Shown piece after piece: positions 30,608 to 39,294 of a stretch of 64,000 nt of DNA. Both the position numbers and the translations under genes were made by a program. Where the stretch lies: assembly GCF_014489475.1 (NCBI RefSeq), contig NZ_CP060820.1:1240001-1304000 (forward strand), written 5' to 3'. The notes under the pieces are model-generated. The model saw nothing but the letters and a program-made list of their open reading frames with translations. It searched no databases and had not been told where the DNA came from. How positions within the stretch are numbered: the first letter of the stretch is position 1; each line of letters begins with the position of its first letter. The DNA comes from Lysobacter terrestris (GTDB lineage: Bacteria > Pseudomonadota > Gammaproteobacteria > Xanthomonadales > Xanthomonadaceae).

Positions 30608-31999
30608 TCAACGCCCGTTGCGCGCAAGCGCATCCAGCGCCGCCTGCCGGCTCTTCGCCAGGTCGACCATCGGCGGCACGTAGCCGCGCGGGATCGTGCC
30701 GGTCCACGGCGCATGCCGTTGCGCCGGCGCGAGCGACGCCAGCTCCGGCACCCAGCGCGCAATGTAGTCGCCGGCCGGATCGAACCGCTGCGCCTGCAGC
30801 ACCGGATTGAACACGCGGTAGTACGGCGCCGCGTCCGCGCCGGTGCCGGCGACCCACTGCCAGCCCAATGAATTGCTGGCCAGGTCCGCGTCGACCAGCG
30901 TGTCCCAGAACCAGCGCGCGCCTTCGCGCCAGTGCACGCGCAGGTTCTTGCACAGCAAGCTCGCCACGATCATGCGCACGCGATTGTGCATCCAGCCGGT
31001 GTGCCACAGCTCGCGCATGCCGGCATCGACGATGGGAATACCGGTGCGTCCGTGCTGCCACGCCTGCAGTTGTTGCGGGGTCGGTTGCGCCCACGCGAAT
31101 CCGTCGAAGCGTGGATTGAAGTTGGCCTCCGGCGTATGCGGGAAGTGGTGCAGCACGTGGTGGGCGAACTCGCGCCAGCCCAGTTCGCGCACGTAGGCTT
31201 CGCGATCCTCACCCACGGCCACGCCTTCGAGCAGGCGCACGATCCGCCACGGCGCGATCTCGCCGAAATGCAGGTGCGGCGACAGGCGCGAGGTGCCGCG
31301 GCGATCCGGGCGGTCGCGTCCGTCGCCGTAGCCGTCCAGCGCCTGCATGGCGAAGGCGGATGCGGCCGCCACCGCGCCGGCTTCGCCGGGCGTCCACTCG
31401 TCCCAGAAACCCGCGTCCCAGCGCAGCGTCGGCGCGAGTGCCAGCGCCGCGATATCGACCGCGCCTTCCAATGCGGGCGGCGCGGGCAGGCGCTCGGGCG
31501 GTTCGCTCGCCGCCGGCAGGCGCCACTGCGCCTGCGCGGTGCGCCAGAACGGGGTGAACACGCGATACGGATCGCCGGTCTTGCCCTGCACCTGCCAGGG
31601 CTCGAACAACAGCGCGCCATTGTGGCTTTCCGCGCGCAGGCCCTGCTGGCGCAACGTGCGCTTGATGCCGGCATCGCGCGCTTCGATCGCCGGCTCGTAA
31701 CGCCGGTTCCAGAACACGGCTTCGGCGCCCACCTGCGTCGCGAGCCGTTGCAACGTGGCCAGCGAATCGCCGCGGAACACCTGCAACCGCGAGCCGCGTG
31801 CCTGCAGGTCGGCCGCCAGCGCCTGCAACGAACGTTGCCGCCACGCATCGGAAGCCGCACCGGGCGACCAGTCGCCCTCTTCGTCCGGCGCATGGATGTA
31901 GACCGGCACCGGCACGAAGCCGGCGCGCACGGCCGCCTGCAACGCCGGGTTGTCGGCGAGGCGCAGGTCGTTGCGGAACCAGACCAGGGCGTGGGGCAT
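30608..31999 (-). CDS. phrB: Deoxyribodipyrimidine photolyase
   Basis: A 463-residue class I CPD photolyase that repairs UV dimers with blue light. The N-terminal photolyase domain opens LVWFRNDLRLADNPAL. The FAD-binding domain shows GTSRLSPHLHFGEI, the tryptophan relay region GIPIVDAGMRELWHTGWMHNR and WFWDTLVDADLASNSLGWQW with the N-x-x-N-W type signature. It borders the ECF sigma/lipid cluster, where photolyases are frequent members of light and singlet-oxygen regulons, though I see no ECF-type promoter in front of it. Confidence 0.97.
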   Translation of the reverse strand: MPHALVWFRNDLRLADNPALQAAVRAGFVPVPVYIHAPDEEGDWSPGAASDAWRQRSLQALAADLQARGSRLQVFRGDSLATLQRLATQVGAEAVFWNRRYEPAIEARDAGIKRTLRQQGLRAESHNGALLFEPWQVQGKTGDPYRVFTPFWRTAQAQWRLPAASEPPERLPAPPALEGAVDIAALALAPTLRWDAGFWDEWTPGEAGAVAAASAFAMQALDGYGDGRDRPDRRGTSRLSPHLHFGEIAPWRIVRLLEGVAVGEDREAYVRELGWREFAHHVLHHFPHTPEANFNPRFDGFAWAQPTPQQLQAWQHGRTGIPIVDAGMRELWHTGWMHNRVRMIVASLLCKNLRVHWREGARWFWDTLVDADLASNSLGWQWVAGTGADAAPYYRVFNPVLQAQRFDPAGDYIARWVPELASLAPAQRHAPWTGTIPRGYVPPMVDLAKSRQAALDALARNGR

Positions 32000-32062
32000 G
32001 CGGGGGTCTCGCCTGAAGCCGGCACCGATGCCGCACGCGGCGGGGGTGTACGCATCCGCCCC

Positions 32063-32092
32063 GCATCCGCGCGCCGCCCGGCGCCGTATGAG
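32063..32092 (+). promoter_or_regulatory. Predicted ECF sigma promoter of the secreted protein gene
   Basis: GCATCC (32063-32068), an 18-nt spacer and TATGAG (32087-32092), 30 bp before the ATG. It shares the -35 and spacing with the element at 34349, and both resemble RpoE/ChrR-type promoters (TGATCC-N18-TATAAG, from memory). Confidence 0.45.
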
Positions 32093-32121
32093 AGGCGAAC
32101 CTTAACCGGAGCGCCCCCCTG

Positions 32122-32895
32122 ATGCGTATCTGCCCCCCGACGCTGTCGCTGGCAATCCTCCTGGCGGCCGCCCCGACGCTCGCGGTCGAACGCTACGAGG
32201 GCCTGGCCTTCCGTGTCCCCGCCGGCACCGCCCTCGCCTATCGCGAAGAGCACTGGCGCTATGAAGAGAACGGTATCGCCACGCGCCTGGTGCTGTACCG
32301 ATGCCCGGATGGCGCTGCGTTCGCGCGCAAGCTGGTGCGCGACCGTCCCAGCGCGATCGCGCCCGACTTCGAGCTGTATGACGCCCGCGACGGCTATCGC
32401 GAGGGGGTGCGTACCCGCGGCGGCAGGCGCGAAGTGTTCCGCCAGGACCATGCCCGTGTCCCCGCGCGCTGGCGCGTGCTGACCCTGCCGGCGACGGCGG
32501 TGGTCGATGCCGGCTTCGATGCGCTGGTCCGCCGCGACGGGATGCGCCTCGCGCCCGGAGCGGCCCTGTCCGCGAGTTTCCTGCTGCCGGCCCGCACCGC
32601 GTTGCTGCCGGTGCAACTGCGCCGCCTGCCGGCGGACGCGGGCGACCAGGGCGACACCGTGTTCGCGATGCGGCTGGACGCCTGGTACGGCTTCGCCGCG
32701 CCGGAAACCCGGGTCCGGTACCGCGGCCGCGATGGCTGGCTGTCCCGATTCGACGGCATCGGCAGCATTCGCGACGCCCGTGGCCGGCCGCTGCCGGTCC
32801 GGATCGAGTTCCCCGATCACCTGCGCGCGGCAGCGGAACCTGCCGGACTGACGCGAGCCCTGCGCGAGCCGCTCGATGGCCGCTGCACGATCTGA
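32122..32895 (+). CDS. Secreted protein of unknown function
   Basis: A 257-residue protein with a signal peptide (MRICPPTLSLAILLAAAPTLA) and a mature part rich in beta strands and Arg. No catalytic motif and no transmembrane segment; three cysteines, of which two (in LYRCPDG and the terminal GRCTI) would be in the mature protein and may form a disulfide. I do not recognise the family. It lies between phrB and the sigma factor gene, and its predicted promoter matches the one upstream of the lipid operon, so it may belong to the same stress regulon as a periplasmic component. Confidence 0.7.
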   Translation: MRICPPTLSLAILLAAAPTLAVERYEGLAFRVPAGTALAYREEHWRYEENGIATRLVLYRCPDGAAFARKLVRDRPSAIAPDFELYDARDGYREGVRTRGGRREVFRQDHARVPARWRVLTLPATAVVDAGFDALVRRDGMRLAPGAALSASFLLPARTALLPVQLRRLPADAGDQGDTVFAMRLDAWYGFAAPETRVRYRGRDGWLSRFDGIGSIRDARGRPLPVRIEFPDHLRAAAEPAGLTRALREPLDGRCTI

Positions 32896-32920
32896 CCCGG
32901 GCACGCCCCCCTCTGCCCGG

Positions 32921-32950
32921 TTGGCACCCTGGCGCCGGGCGTGGCATAAC
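32921..32950 (+). promoter_or_regulatory. Predicted sigma70 promoter of the ECF sigma gene
   Basis: TTGGCA (32921-32926), an 18-nt spacer and CATAAC (32945-32950), 51 bp before the sigma start. It lacks the GCATCC element of the two presumed target promoters, suggesting basal housekeeping transcription. Confidence 0.4.
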
Positions 32951-33001
32951 GCGCGGGCGTCGCACCGACGCATGGCCCGCATGTGGCCCGGAGGATGGGG
33001 A

Positions 33002-33574
33002 ATGGACGACACGGCGGTGCACGCGATCGAAGAGGCCGACCTGGTCGCCGCCCTGCTGCGGGACGTGGCCCGCGGCGACCGCAGCGCATTCGAGGCCCTG
33101 TACCGGACCACGTCCAGCACGCTGCTGGGCGTGTGCATGCGCGTGCTGGCGGACCGCAGCGAGGCGGAAGAGGTGCTGCAGGAGGTTTACGTTTCGGTGT
33201 GGAGCAAGGCCGCGCAGTTTGATGCGCAGCGGGCACGCGCGATGGCGTGGCTGGGCAGCATCGCGCGCCACCGTGCGATCGACCGCCTGCGCCACCTGCC
33301 CGCGCCGGCATTGCGAGCGCCGGTCGAGCTCGTCGAACTCGCCGCCGATGCCTCGCCCGGCCCGGCGGCGCTGGCGGAGGTCGTCACTGACCGGGTGCAA
33401 TTGGACGATTGCATGCGCCAACTGGATGCGCGGCGGCAGTCGCTGATCCGCACCGCATTTTTCGAAGGGGTCAGCTACGACGAACTCGCGCGTCGCTCGG
33501 GCTCGCCCCTGGGTTCGGTGAAGAGCTGGATCCGCCGTGGTCTCCTGCAACTGCGCGCGTGCCTGGAACGATGA
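33002..33574 (+). CDS. ECF-type RNA polymerase sigma factor
   Basis: A 190-residue group 4 sigma factor. Region 2 spans FEALYRTTSSTLLGVCMRVL to AMAWLGSIARHRAIDRLR, and region 4 spans LDARRQSLIRTAFFEGVSYDELARRSGSPLGSVKSWIRRGLLQLR. It resembles the RskA-controlled SigK/RpoE group. The ATG at 33002 has GGAGGATGGGG directly upstream. Its stop overlaps the anti-sigma start by 4 bp. The likely targets are the lipid operon and the secreted protein gene next to it. Confidence 0.93.
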   Translation: MDDTAVHAIEEADLVAALLRDVARGDRSAFEALYRTTSSTLLGVCMRVLADRSEAEEVLQEVYVSVWSKAAQFDAQRARAMAWLGSIARHRAIDRLRHLPAPALRAPVELVELAADASPGPAALAEVVTDRVQLDDCMRQLDARRQSLIRTAFFEGVSYDELARRSGSPLGSVKSWIRRGLLQLRACLER

Positions 33575-34341
33575 ACCTGCCCAACGAACGTTTCGACGAG
33601 GAATCCCCGCGGCCGCCCGGCGACGAGGTCGAGGCCGGCGAGTACGTCCTGGGCGTGCTCGACGCGCGCGAGCGCGGCCAGGCGCAGGCGCGGATTACGT
33701 CCGACCCGCATTTCGCACACTGGGTCGACCGCTGGGAGGCACATTTCGCCCCGTGGCTGCTGCGCGTGGATGCGGTCGCACCGTCGCTGTCGGTGTGGCC
33801 GCGCATCCGCGCCCGACTGGGGTGGTCGTCGGAGCGGGCCATGCCGGTCCGTGCGTGGGACCGCGTCGGTTTCTGGCGCGCGGCGGCGGGCCTTGCGGTT
33901 GCGGCGGGCATCGGCGCAACGGTGTTCGGCCTGCGGACGCGGCTGCCGGCCCCGAGCCTGCCGCCACCGGTAGCCGTGCAGCCGCCGGGCGAGGAACAAG
34001 CGGCGCGGCCGGTGACCGTGCTGGCCCGCGGCGATGGTTCGACTGGCTGGATCGCCACGCTCGACGCCGCGCGCGGCAAGGTGCTGATGGTGCCCGTGCC
34101 CGTGCCGGCCGACGCCACCGGACGCGTCAACGAGCTGTGGATCATCCCGGCGGGCGGCGCCCCGATATCCCTGGGCTTCGTCTCCAACGAGAAGGCGCAC
34201 ACGATCCAGATTCCCGCCGCCGCGCGCGCTGCGGTGGCGGTGGGCGCCACCTTCGCGGTGACGCTGGAGCCCGAGGCCGGCATTCCGCACGCCGCGCCGA
34301 CCGGGCCGGTGGTCGCCCAGGGCGGCATCCGGCAGATCTGA
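33571..34341 (+). CDS. Anti-sigma factor, RskA type
   Basis: A 256-residue single-pass membrane protein. The N-terminal domain (residues 15-75, VEAGEYVLGVLDARERGQAQ to FAHWVDRWEAHFAPW) is the RskA sigma-binding helix set. A transmembrane helix lies at about 112-130 (AAAGLAVAAGIGATVFGL). The periplasmic RskA domain ends in TFAVTLEPEAGIPHAAPTGPVV. There is no HxxxCxxC zinc motif, so it is not a ChrR-type sensor; release of the sigma factor probably needs regulated proteolysis. Coupled to the sigma gene by ATGA. Confidence 0.92.
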   Translation: MNLPNERFDEESPRPPGDEVEAGEYVLGVLDARERGQAQARITSDPHFAHWVDRWEAHFAPWLLRVDAVAPSLSVWPRIRARLGWSSERAMPVRAWDRVGFWRAAAGLAVAAGIGATVFGLRTRLPAPSLPPPVAVQPPGEEQAARPVTVLARGDGSTGWIATLDAARGKVLMVPVPVPADATGRVNELWIIPAGGAPISLGFVSNEKAHTIQIPAAARAAVAVGATFAVTLEPEAGIPHAAPTGPVVAQGGIRQI

Positions 34342-34348
34342 TCCTGCT

Positions 34349-34378
34349 GCATCCATCGGGGCACCGGCGACGTATAGC
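34349..34378 (+). promoter_or_regulatory. Predicted ECF sigma promoter of the lipid operon
   Basis: GCATCC (34349-34354), 18 nt, TATAGC (34373-34378), 26 bp before the desaturase ATG and directly after the anti-sigma stop. Confidence 0.45.
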
Positions 34379-34404
34379 CGGTAGTCCCGATCAATGGAGC
34401 GAGC

Positions 34405-35355
34405 ATGTCAGGCAATCCCAGAGGCGCGGCGCGGGCGCTGGCGACGGTGCGGCGCTGGTTCGATACCGCGGCGCCCGCCGCGCGGGACGGCGAAGCCGAC
34501 GTCGGCTCGCGCATCGACTGGCTGCGTGCCGCACCTTTCATCGCCATGCACCTGGCCTGCCTGGGCGTACTCGCGGTCGGCGTGTCGGCAACGGCGCTGT
34601 GGATCGCCGCGGCGCTGTACGCGGTGCGCATGTTCGCCCTGACGGCGTTCTACCACCGCTACTTCGCGCATCGCACCTTCCGCACCTCGCGCGCGGTGCA
34701 GTTCGTGTTCGCGGTGATCGGGTCGGCCTGCGTGCAACGTGGCCCGATGTGGTGGGCGGCGCACCACCGCAACCACCACCGCCATGCCGACACTGCGCTG
34801 GATCCCCACTCGCCCGGCGTGCACGGTTTCCTGTGGAGCCACGCGGGCTGGTTCCTCACCCGCGACGGCTTCCGTACCGACTGGGAGCGCGTGCCGGATC
34901 TGGCCCGCTACCCCGAGCTGCGCTGGCTCGACCGCTACGACACCGTGGTGCCGGTTGCGCTGGCCGCGGGCCTGTACGCGTTGGGCGCGGTGCTGGAACG
35001 GAGCGCGCCGCAGCTGGCGACGAACGGCCCGCAGCTGCTGGTGTGGGGGTTCTTCGTCTCGACCGTGGTTCTGTTCCACGCCACGGTGACCATAAATTCG
35101 CTGGCGCACCGCTTCGGAAGCCGCCGCTTCGAAACCCGCGACGACAGCCGCAACAACGCCTGGCTGGCGCTGCTGACCTTCGGCGAGGGCTGGCACAACA
35201 ACCACCATTTCTTCCCCGGTTCGGCGCGCCAGGGCTTCCGCTGGTGGGAAGTCGACCTGAGCTGGTACCTGTTGCGCGCGATGGCGGCGGTCGGACTGGT
35301 GCGCGATCTCAAGCCGGTGCCCGCGTGGGTGCTGGCCCGGGCGGGGAAGCGCTGA
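34405..35355 (+). CDS. Membrane acyl-CoA/acyl-lipid desaturase
   Basis: A 316-residue di-iron desaturase of the delta-9 type. The three histidine boxes are HRYFAHR, HHRNHH and WHNNHH. There are two hydrophobic pairs at about residues 45-80 and 185-235. It introduces a double bond into fatty acyl chains and could make the substrate that the downstream Cfa enzymes methylate. A TGGAGCG ribosome site precedes the ATG. It is first of an eight-gene run ending at the lipocalin (34405-41733). Confidence 0.93.
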   Translation: MSGNPRGAARALATVRRWFDTAAPAARDGEADVGSRIDWLRAAPFIAMHLACLGVLAVGVSATALWIAAALYAVRMFALTAFYHRYFAHRTFRTSRAVQFVFAVIGSACVQRGPMWWAAHHRNHHRHADTALDPHSPGVHGFLWSHAGWFLTRDGFRTDWERVPDLARYPELRWLDRYDTVVPVALAAGLYALGAVLERSAPQLATNGPQLLVWGFFVSTVVLFHATVTINSLAHRFGSRRFETRDDSRNNAWLALLTFGEGWHNNHHFFPGSARQGFRWWEVDLSWYLLRAMAAVGLVRDLKPVPAWVLARAGKR

Positions 35356-35356
35356 C

Positions 35357-36667
35357 ATGCGCATCGCGGTGGTCGGCGCGGGCATCGCCGGGCTGGCATC
35401 GGCCTGGTTGCTGTCGCGTGCGCACGAGGTGGTGCTGTTCGAGGCCAACGATTACCTCGGCGGGCACACGCATACCCATGCGATCGAAATGGACGGGCGC
35501 ACTTACGCGGTGGACAGCGGCTTCATCGTCCACAACCGCGCGCACTACCCCCTGTTCACCGGGTTGCTGGACGAACTAGGCGTTGCCACCCGGGCCACGA
35601 CGATGAGCTTCTCGGTGCACAGCGAGGCCAGCGGGGTCGAGTACAACGCGACCTCCCTCGATGCGTTGTTCTGCCAGCGCCGCAACCTGGTATCGCCGCG
35701 GTTCTGGGGCATGCTGCGCGACCTGCTGCACTTCTACCGCATCGCCCCGCACCTGCTCGAGGGCAACGATCCTGGCCCGACGCTCGGCGAATTCCTTGCG
35801 CGCGAGGGCTTTGGCGATGCGTTCTGCGACGAGCACCTGGTGCCAATGGCATCGGCGCTGTGGTCGTCGCCGACGCGGCAGGTGCTGGAATTCCCCGCGC
35901 GCTACCTCGCGCAGTTCATGGCCAACCACGAGATGCTGCAGGTGCGCGCGCGCCCGCAGTGGCGCGTGGTCTGCGGCGGGTCGGCCAGCTATGTCCGCGC
36001 GATGGAGCGCCACTGGCGGGTCGAGGTCCGCCGGCAGACGCCGGTGCGCCTGCTGCGTCGCGACGCTGAAGGCGTGGAGGTGGTCACCGACACGCACATG
36101 GAGAAGTTCGACCACGTCGTCCTTGCCTGCCACAGCGACCAGGCCCTGGCACTGCTCGCCGACGCGGACGAGCGCGAAGCCAGCATCCTGGCCTCGATCG
36201 GCTACCAGGACAACGAAACCGTGCTGCATACCGACGCCCGGCTGCTGCCGCGCAACCGCAAGGCCTGGGCCGCGTGGAATGCGCACGTGCCGCGCGATCC
36301 TGCGGATGCGTGCACCGTCAGCTATTGCATGAACCTGCTGCAGGGCCTGGAGACACCGCAACCCCTGGTGGTCTCGCTCAACCGTACCGCGGCGATCGAT
36401 CCCGCGCGGATCCTGCGGCGCATGCGCTACAGCCACCCGGTCTACACCACCGCATCGGTGGCGGCTCAGGCCCGCCGTGCCGAGATCCAGGGCCGCCGCC
36501 GCACCTGGTTCGCCGGCGCGTACTGGGGCTGGGGCTTCCACGAGGACGGCATGCGCAGCGCGGTGGACGTCGCGCAGGCGCTGGGCGTCGCCTGGGCCCC
36601 GCGGCCCGCCCCTGCGTCCATCACGATCGACCCCAGGGGAGTGCCCGCGCTGTGGCCGCAGTCCTGA
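35357..36667 (+). CDS. FAD-dependent amine-oxidase-like oxidoreductase
   Basis: A 436-residue flavoprotein with the Rossmann loop VVGAGIAGLASAWLL (residues 5-19), the FEANDYLGGHTHT ribose region and a C-terminal FAD segment WFAGAYWGWGFHEDGMRSA. It belongs to the phytoene-desaturase/amine oxidase group found next to cfa and DUF1365 genes in many bacteria. It is thought to act on modified fatty acids, but the reaction is not settled. One base separates it from the desaturase stop, and the downstream gene starts inside its 3' end. Confidence 0.9.
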   Translation: MRIAVVGAGIAGLASAWLLSRAHEVVLFEANDYLGGHTHTHAIEMDGRTYAVDSGFIVHNRAHYPLFTGLLDELGVATRATTMSFSVHSEASGVEYNATSLDALFCQRRNLVSPRFWGMLRDLLHFYRIAPHLLEGNDPGPTLGEFLAREGFGDAFCDEHLVPMASALWSSPTRQVLEFPARYLAQFMANHEMLQVRARPQWRVVCGGSASYVRAMERHWRVEVRRQTPVRLLRRDAEGVEVVTDTHMEKFDHVVLACHSDQALALLADADEREASILASIGYQDNETVLHTDARLLPRNRKAWAAWNAHVPRDPADACTVSYCMNLLQGLETPQPLVVSLNRTAAIDPARILRRMRYSHPVYTTASVAAQARRAEIQGRRRTWFAGAYWGWGFHEDGMRSAVDVAQALGVAWAPRPAPASITIDPRGVPALWPQS

Positions 36668-37467
36668 CCGCGCCATCGCCTTCCACGCCGTTGCACAGCG
36701 CCGTGTACGAGGGCACGGTCGTGCATCGGCGCTGCATGCCGCGCGCGCACGCGTTCGGCTATCGCATCGCGCAGTTGTACCTGGACCTGGACGAGATCGA
36801 CCGGGTGTTCGCCGGCCGCTGGCTGTGGTCGAGCCAGCGGCGCAACCTCGCCGAGTTCCGCCGCAGCGACTATCTGGGCCCGCCCGGCGTGCCGCTCGCG
36901 CAGGCGGTGCGCGATCGCGTCGAAACGGCCACCGGGCGCCGGCCGGACGGCGCGATCCGCCTGCTCACGCACCTGCGCTATTTCGGCCACGTGTTCAATC
37001 CGGTGAGCTTCTACTACTGCCACGACGCGCGCGGGAGGCTCGAGGCGATCGTCGCGGAGATCACCAACACGCCCTGGCGCGAGCGCCATGCCTACGTGCT
37101 GCCGGTGGACGCGGCGCGACCGCTCGGCCGCGCGCTGCACTGGGAGTTCGGCAAGCGCTTCCATGTCTCGCCGTTCATGGCGATGGAACGCGACTACCAC
37201 TGGTCCTTCACTCCGCCCGGCGACGACCTGCACGTGCACATGGACGTGCTGTGCGGCGGCCAACGCGAGTTCGACGCCAGCCTGCGCCTGCAGCGACGAC
37301 CGCTTGGCCGTGCGTCACTCGCGCGGGTGCTGTGGCGCTATCCCGCCATGACCGCGCAGGTCGTGGGCGCGATCCACTGGCAGGCCCTGCGCCTGTGGCT
37401 GAAGCGCACGCCGGTGCATACCCATCCACATACCCATACCCATACCCAGCCACGAGGGCACCAATGA
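36652..37467 (+). CDS. DUF1365 protein
   Basis: A 271-residue protein matching DUF1365: VYEGTVVHRRCMPRAHAFGY, LTHLRYFGHVFNPVSFYYC and GKRFHVSPFMAMERDYHW. A GTG at 36652 is taken as the start because AGGGGAG lies 10 bases upstream and the conserved domain begins about 15 residues later; it overlaps the flavoprotein gene by 16 bp. The C-terminus ends in a Thr-His run encoded by a 6-bp CCCATA microsatellite (about 37418-37447). It is always linked to Cfa-type genes but its activity is unknown. Confidence 0.88.
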   Translation: MAAVLTAPSPSTPLHSAVYEGTVVHRRCMPRAHAFGYRIAQLYLDLDEIDRVFAGRWLWSSQRRNLAEFRRSDYLGPPGVPLAQAVRDRVETATGRRPDGAIRLLTHLRYFGHVFNPVSFYYCHDARGRLEAIVAEITNTPWRERHAYVLPVDAARPLGRALHWEFGKRFHVSPFMAMERDYHWSFTPPGDDLHVHMDVLCGGQREFDASLRLQRRPLGRASLARVLWRYPAMTAQVVGAIHWQALRLWLKRTPVHTHPHTHTHTQPRGHQ

Positions 37468-38753
37468 ACGAACGGGCCGACACCGCGGCGCTGCCACGCG
37501 CTTCCTACAGTGGACTCGACCGCGTCCTGCGCGCGCGCGTGCTCGCGCAGTTGTCCGGGCTGCGCGGGCAGCCGTTGCGGCTGGCCGATGCGGTTGGCGA
37601 GGTCGTCCTGGGCGAAGGCGTCGCAGGAGCGATGCCGCTGGAGGTCACGGTGCACGACCCCGGGTTCTACCGCGCGATCGCGCGCAACGGCAGCGTCGGC
37701 GCCGCGGAGGCCTACATGGACGGCCTGTGGGACTGCAGCGACCTGGTCGGACTGGTGCGGCTGCTGGTCCGCCACCGCGACCTGCTCGATCGCATGGAGT
37801 CGGGCACCGCGCGGCTCGGCGGCGGCGTGCTGCGCGCGCTCCATGCCCTGCGCCGCAATACCCGCGCCGGCGCGCGCCGCAACATCGCCGCGCACTACGA
37901 TCTGGGCAATGAGTTCTTCGCGCTGTTCCTGTCGCCGGACCTGATGTATTCCTCGGCGCTGTTCACGGACGCGGACGACACGCTGGAGGCGGCCTCGACG
38001 CGCAAGCTGGAGGCGATCTGCCGCAAGCTGCGCCTGCAGCCAGGCGACCGCGTGGTCGAGATCGGCAGCGGCTGGGGCGGCTTCGCCGTGCATGCCGCGG
38101 CGCGCCACGGCTGCCACGTCACCACGACCACGATCTCGCGCGAGCAACACGCGCTTGCCTGCCAACGGGTGGCGCAAGCGGGATTGCAGGACCGGGTCAG
38201 CGTGCTGCTGGAGGATTATCGCGACCTGCGCGGCCAGTACGACAAGCTGGTGTCGATCGAGATGGTCGAGGCGATCGGCGCGCCGTACCTGGACACGTAC
38301 TTCGAGCGCGTGGCCGGCCTGCTGAAGCCCGACGGGCTGGCGCTGCTCCAGGCCATCACCATCGAGGACCACCGCTACGAACGCGCCCTGCACTCGGTCG
38401 ACTTCATCAAGCGGCATGTGTTCCCCGGATCCTTCATCCCGTCGATCAACGCGCTGCTCGCCGCAAAGACGCGCAGCTGCGACCTCGCCCTGTTGCAACT
38501 GGAGGACTTCGGCGCGTCCTACGCGCGCACGCTGCAGGCGTGGCGCGAACGCTTCATGGCCAACCTGCCGGCGGTGCGCGCGCAGAGCTTCGACGCGCGC
38601 TTCGTGCGCCTGTGGGAGTTCTACCTGGCCTACTGCGAGGGTGGGTTCCGCGAGCGCGCGATCGGCGTTGCGCACCTGCTGTTCGCCCGCCCCGGCCAGC
38701 GCGAAGCCGGGCAACTGCTCGACGCGGCCGGGCCGCGGTCGATCGAGGCCTGA
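37464..38753 (+). CDS. Cyclopropane-fatty-acyl-phospholipid synthase family methyltransferase (1)
   Basis: A 429-residue Cfa-type enzyme. The N-terminal lipid-binding domain is followed by NIAAHYDLGNEFFALFLSPDLMYSSALF, motif I VVEIGSGWGGFAVHAA, EMVEAIG and FIKRHVFPGSFIPS. It adds a methylene or methyl from SAM to unsaturated acyl chains in the membrane. Where E. coli Cfa has a His in its bicarbonate site, this one reads LLQAITI, a variant usual in the flavoprotein-linked subgroup. The ATG overlaps the DUF1365 stop. Confidence 0.92.
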   Translation: MNERADTAALPRASYSGLDRVLRARVLAQLSGLRGQPLRLADAVGEVVLGEGVAGAMPLEVTVHDPGFYRAIARNGSVGAAEAYMDGLWDCSDLVGLVRLLVRHRDLLDRMESGTARLGGGVLRALHALRRNTRAGARRNIAAHYDLGNEFFALFLSPDLMYSSALFTDADDTLEAASTRKLEAICRKLRLQPGDRVVEIGSGWGGFAVHAAARHGCHVTTTTISREQHALACQRVAQAGLQDRVSVLLEDYRDLRGQYDKLVSIEMVEAIGAPYLDTYFERVAGLLKPDGLALLQAITIEDHRYERALHSVDFIKRHVFPGSFIPSINALLAAKTRSCDLALLQLEDFGASYARTLQAWRERFMANLPAVRAQSFDARFVRLWEFYLAYCEGGFRERAIGVAHLLFARPGQREAGQLLDAAGPRSIEA

Positions 38754-38754
38754 C

Positions 38755-39294
38755 ATGCGCGCCCTCGCCAATGCCGTCGGCTACCAGGCCGTGTGGATCA
38801 TCGCCGTGACCGGCGCCGCCCATGGACGTGCGTATTGGGCGCTGGCCGCCGCCGCGGTGTTCGTAGCGGCGCAGTGGCTGGCCTCGCAACACCGGGCGAG
38901 CGACCTGCGCCTGCTCGCCGTGGCCGTCGCGCTAGGGGTGATCCTGGATGGCACCCTGGCGGCCTCCGGCTGGCTGCGCTACGCCACGCCGGATCCTGCG
39001 CTGCTCGCACCGGCCTGGATCCTGGCGGTGTGGGCGGCGTTCGCGCTCACCATCAACCACTCGTTGCGCTTCCTGCAAGGGCGCCCGGCGTGGGCCGCGG
39101 CGGTGGGCGCGCTGGGCGGCCCGGCCGCCTATCTCGCGGCGGAGCGCGGCTTCGGTGCGGTGACCTTCGCGACGCCGCCGGCGCGCGGCGTAGTCATGCT
39201 GGCGGTGGCGTGGGCCCTGGTCCTGGCCCTGCTCGGCCACCTGGCGCAGTCGTGGCAGCCCGTGCGAGCGGCCACCGCGGAGGAGCCGTCGTGA
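38755..39294 (+). CDS. DUF2878 integral membrane protein
   Basis: A 179-residue protein with about five transmembrane helices (VWIIAVTGAA, YWALAAAAVFVAAQWLA, LLAVAVALGVILDGTLA, PAWILAVWAAFALTIN, GVVMLAVAWALVLALLG) and the DUF2878 loop NHSLRFLQG. It is found with Cfa/DUF1365 genes; function unknown. It starts 1 bp after the cfa stop, and its stop overlaps the GTG start of DUF1295. Confidence 0.85.
   Translation: MRALANAVGYQAVWIIAVTGAAHGRAYWALAAAAVFVAAQWLASQHRASDLRLLAVAVALGVILDGTLAASGWLRYATPDPALLAPAWILAVWAAFALTINHSLRFLQGRPAWAAAVGALGGPAAYLAAERGFGAVTFATPPARGVVMLAVAWALVLALLGHLAQSWQPVRAATAEEPS

Noticed and set aside
32000-32062. ECF-type promoter for phrB on the minus strand
   Set aside because: The only GCATC-like site there has no TAT-rich -10 at 18 nt, so I do not include phrB in the predicted regulon.
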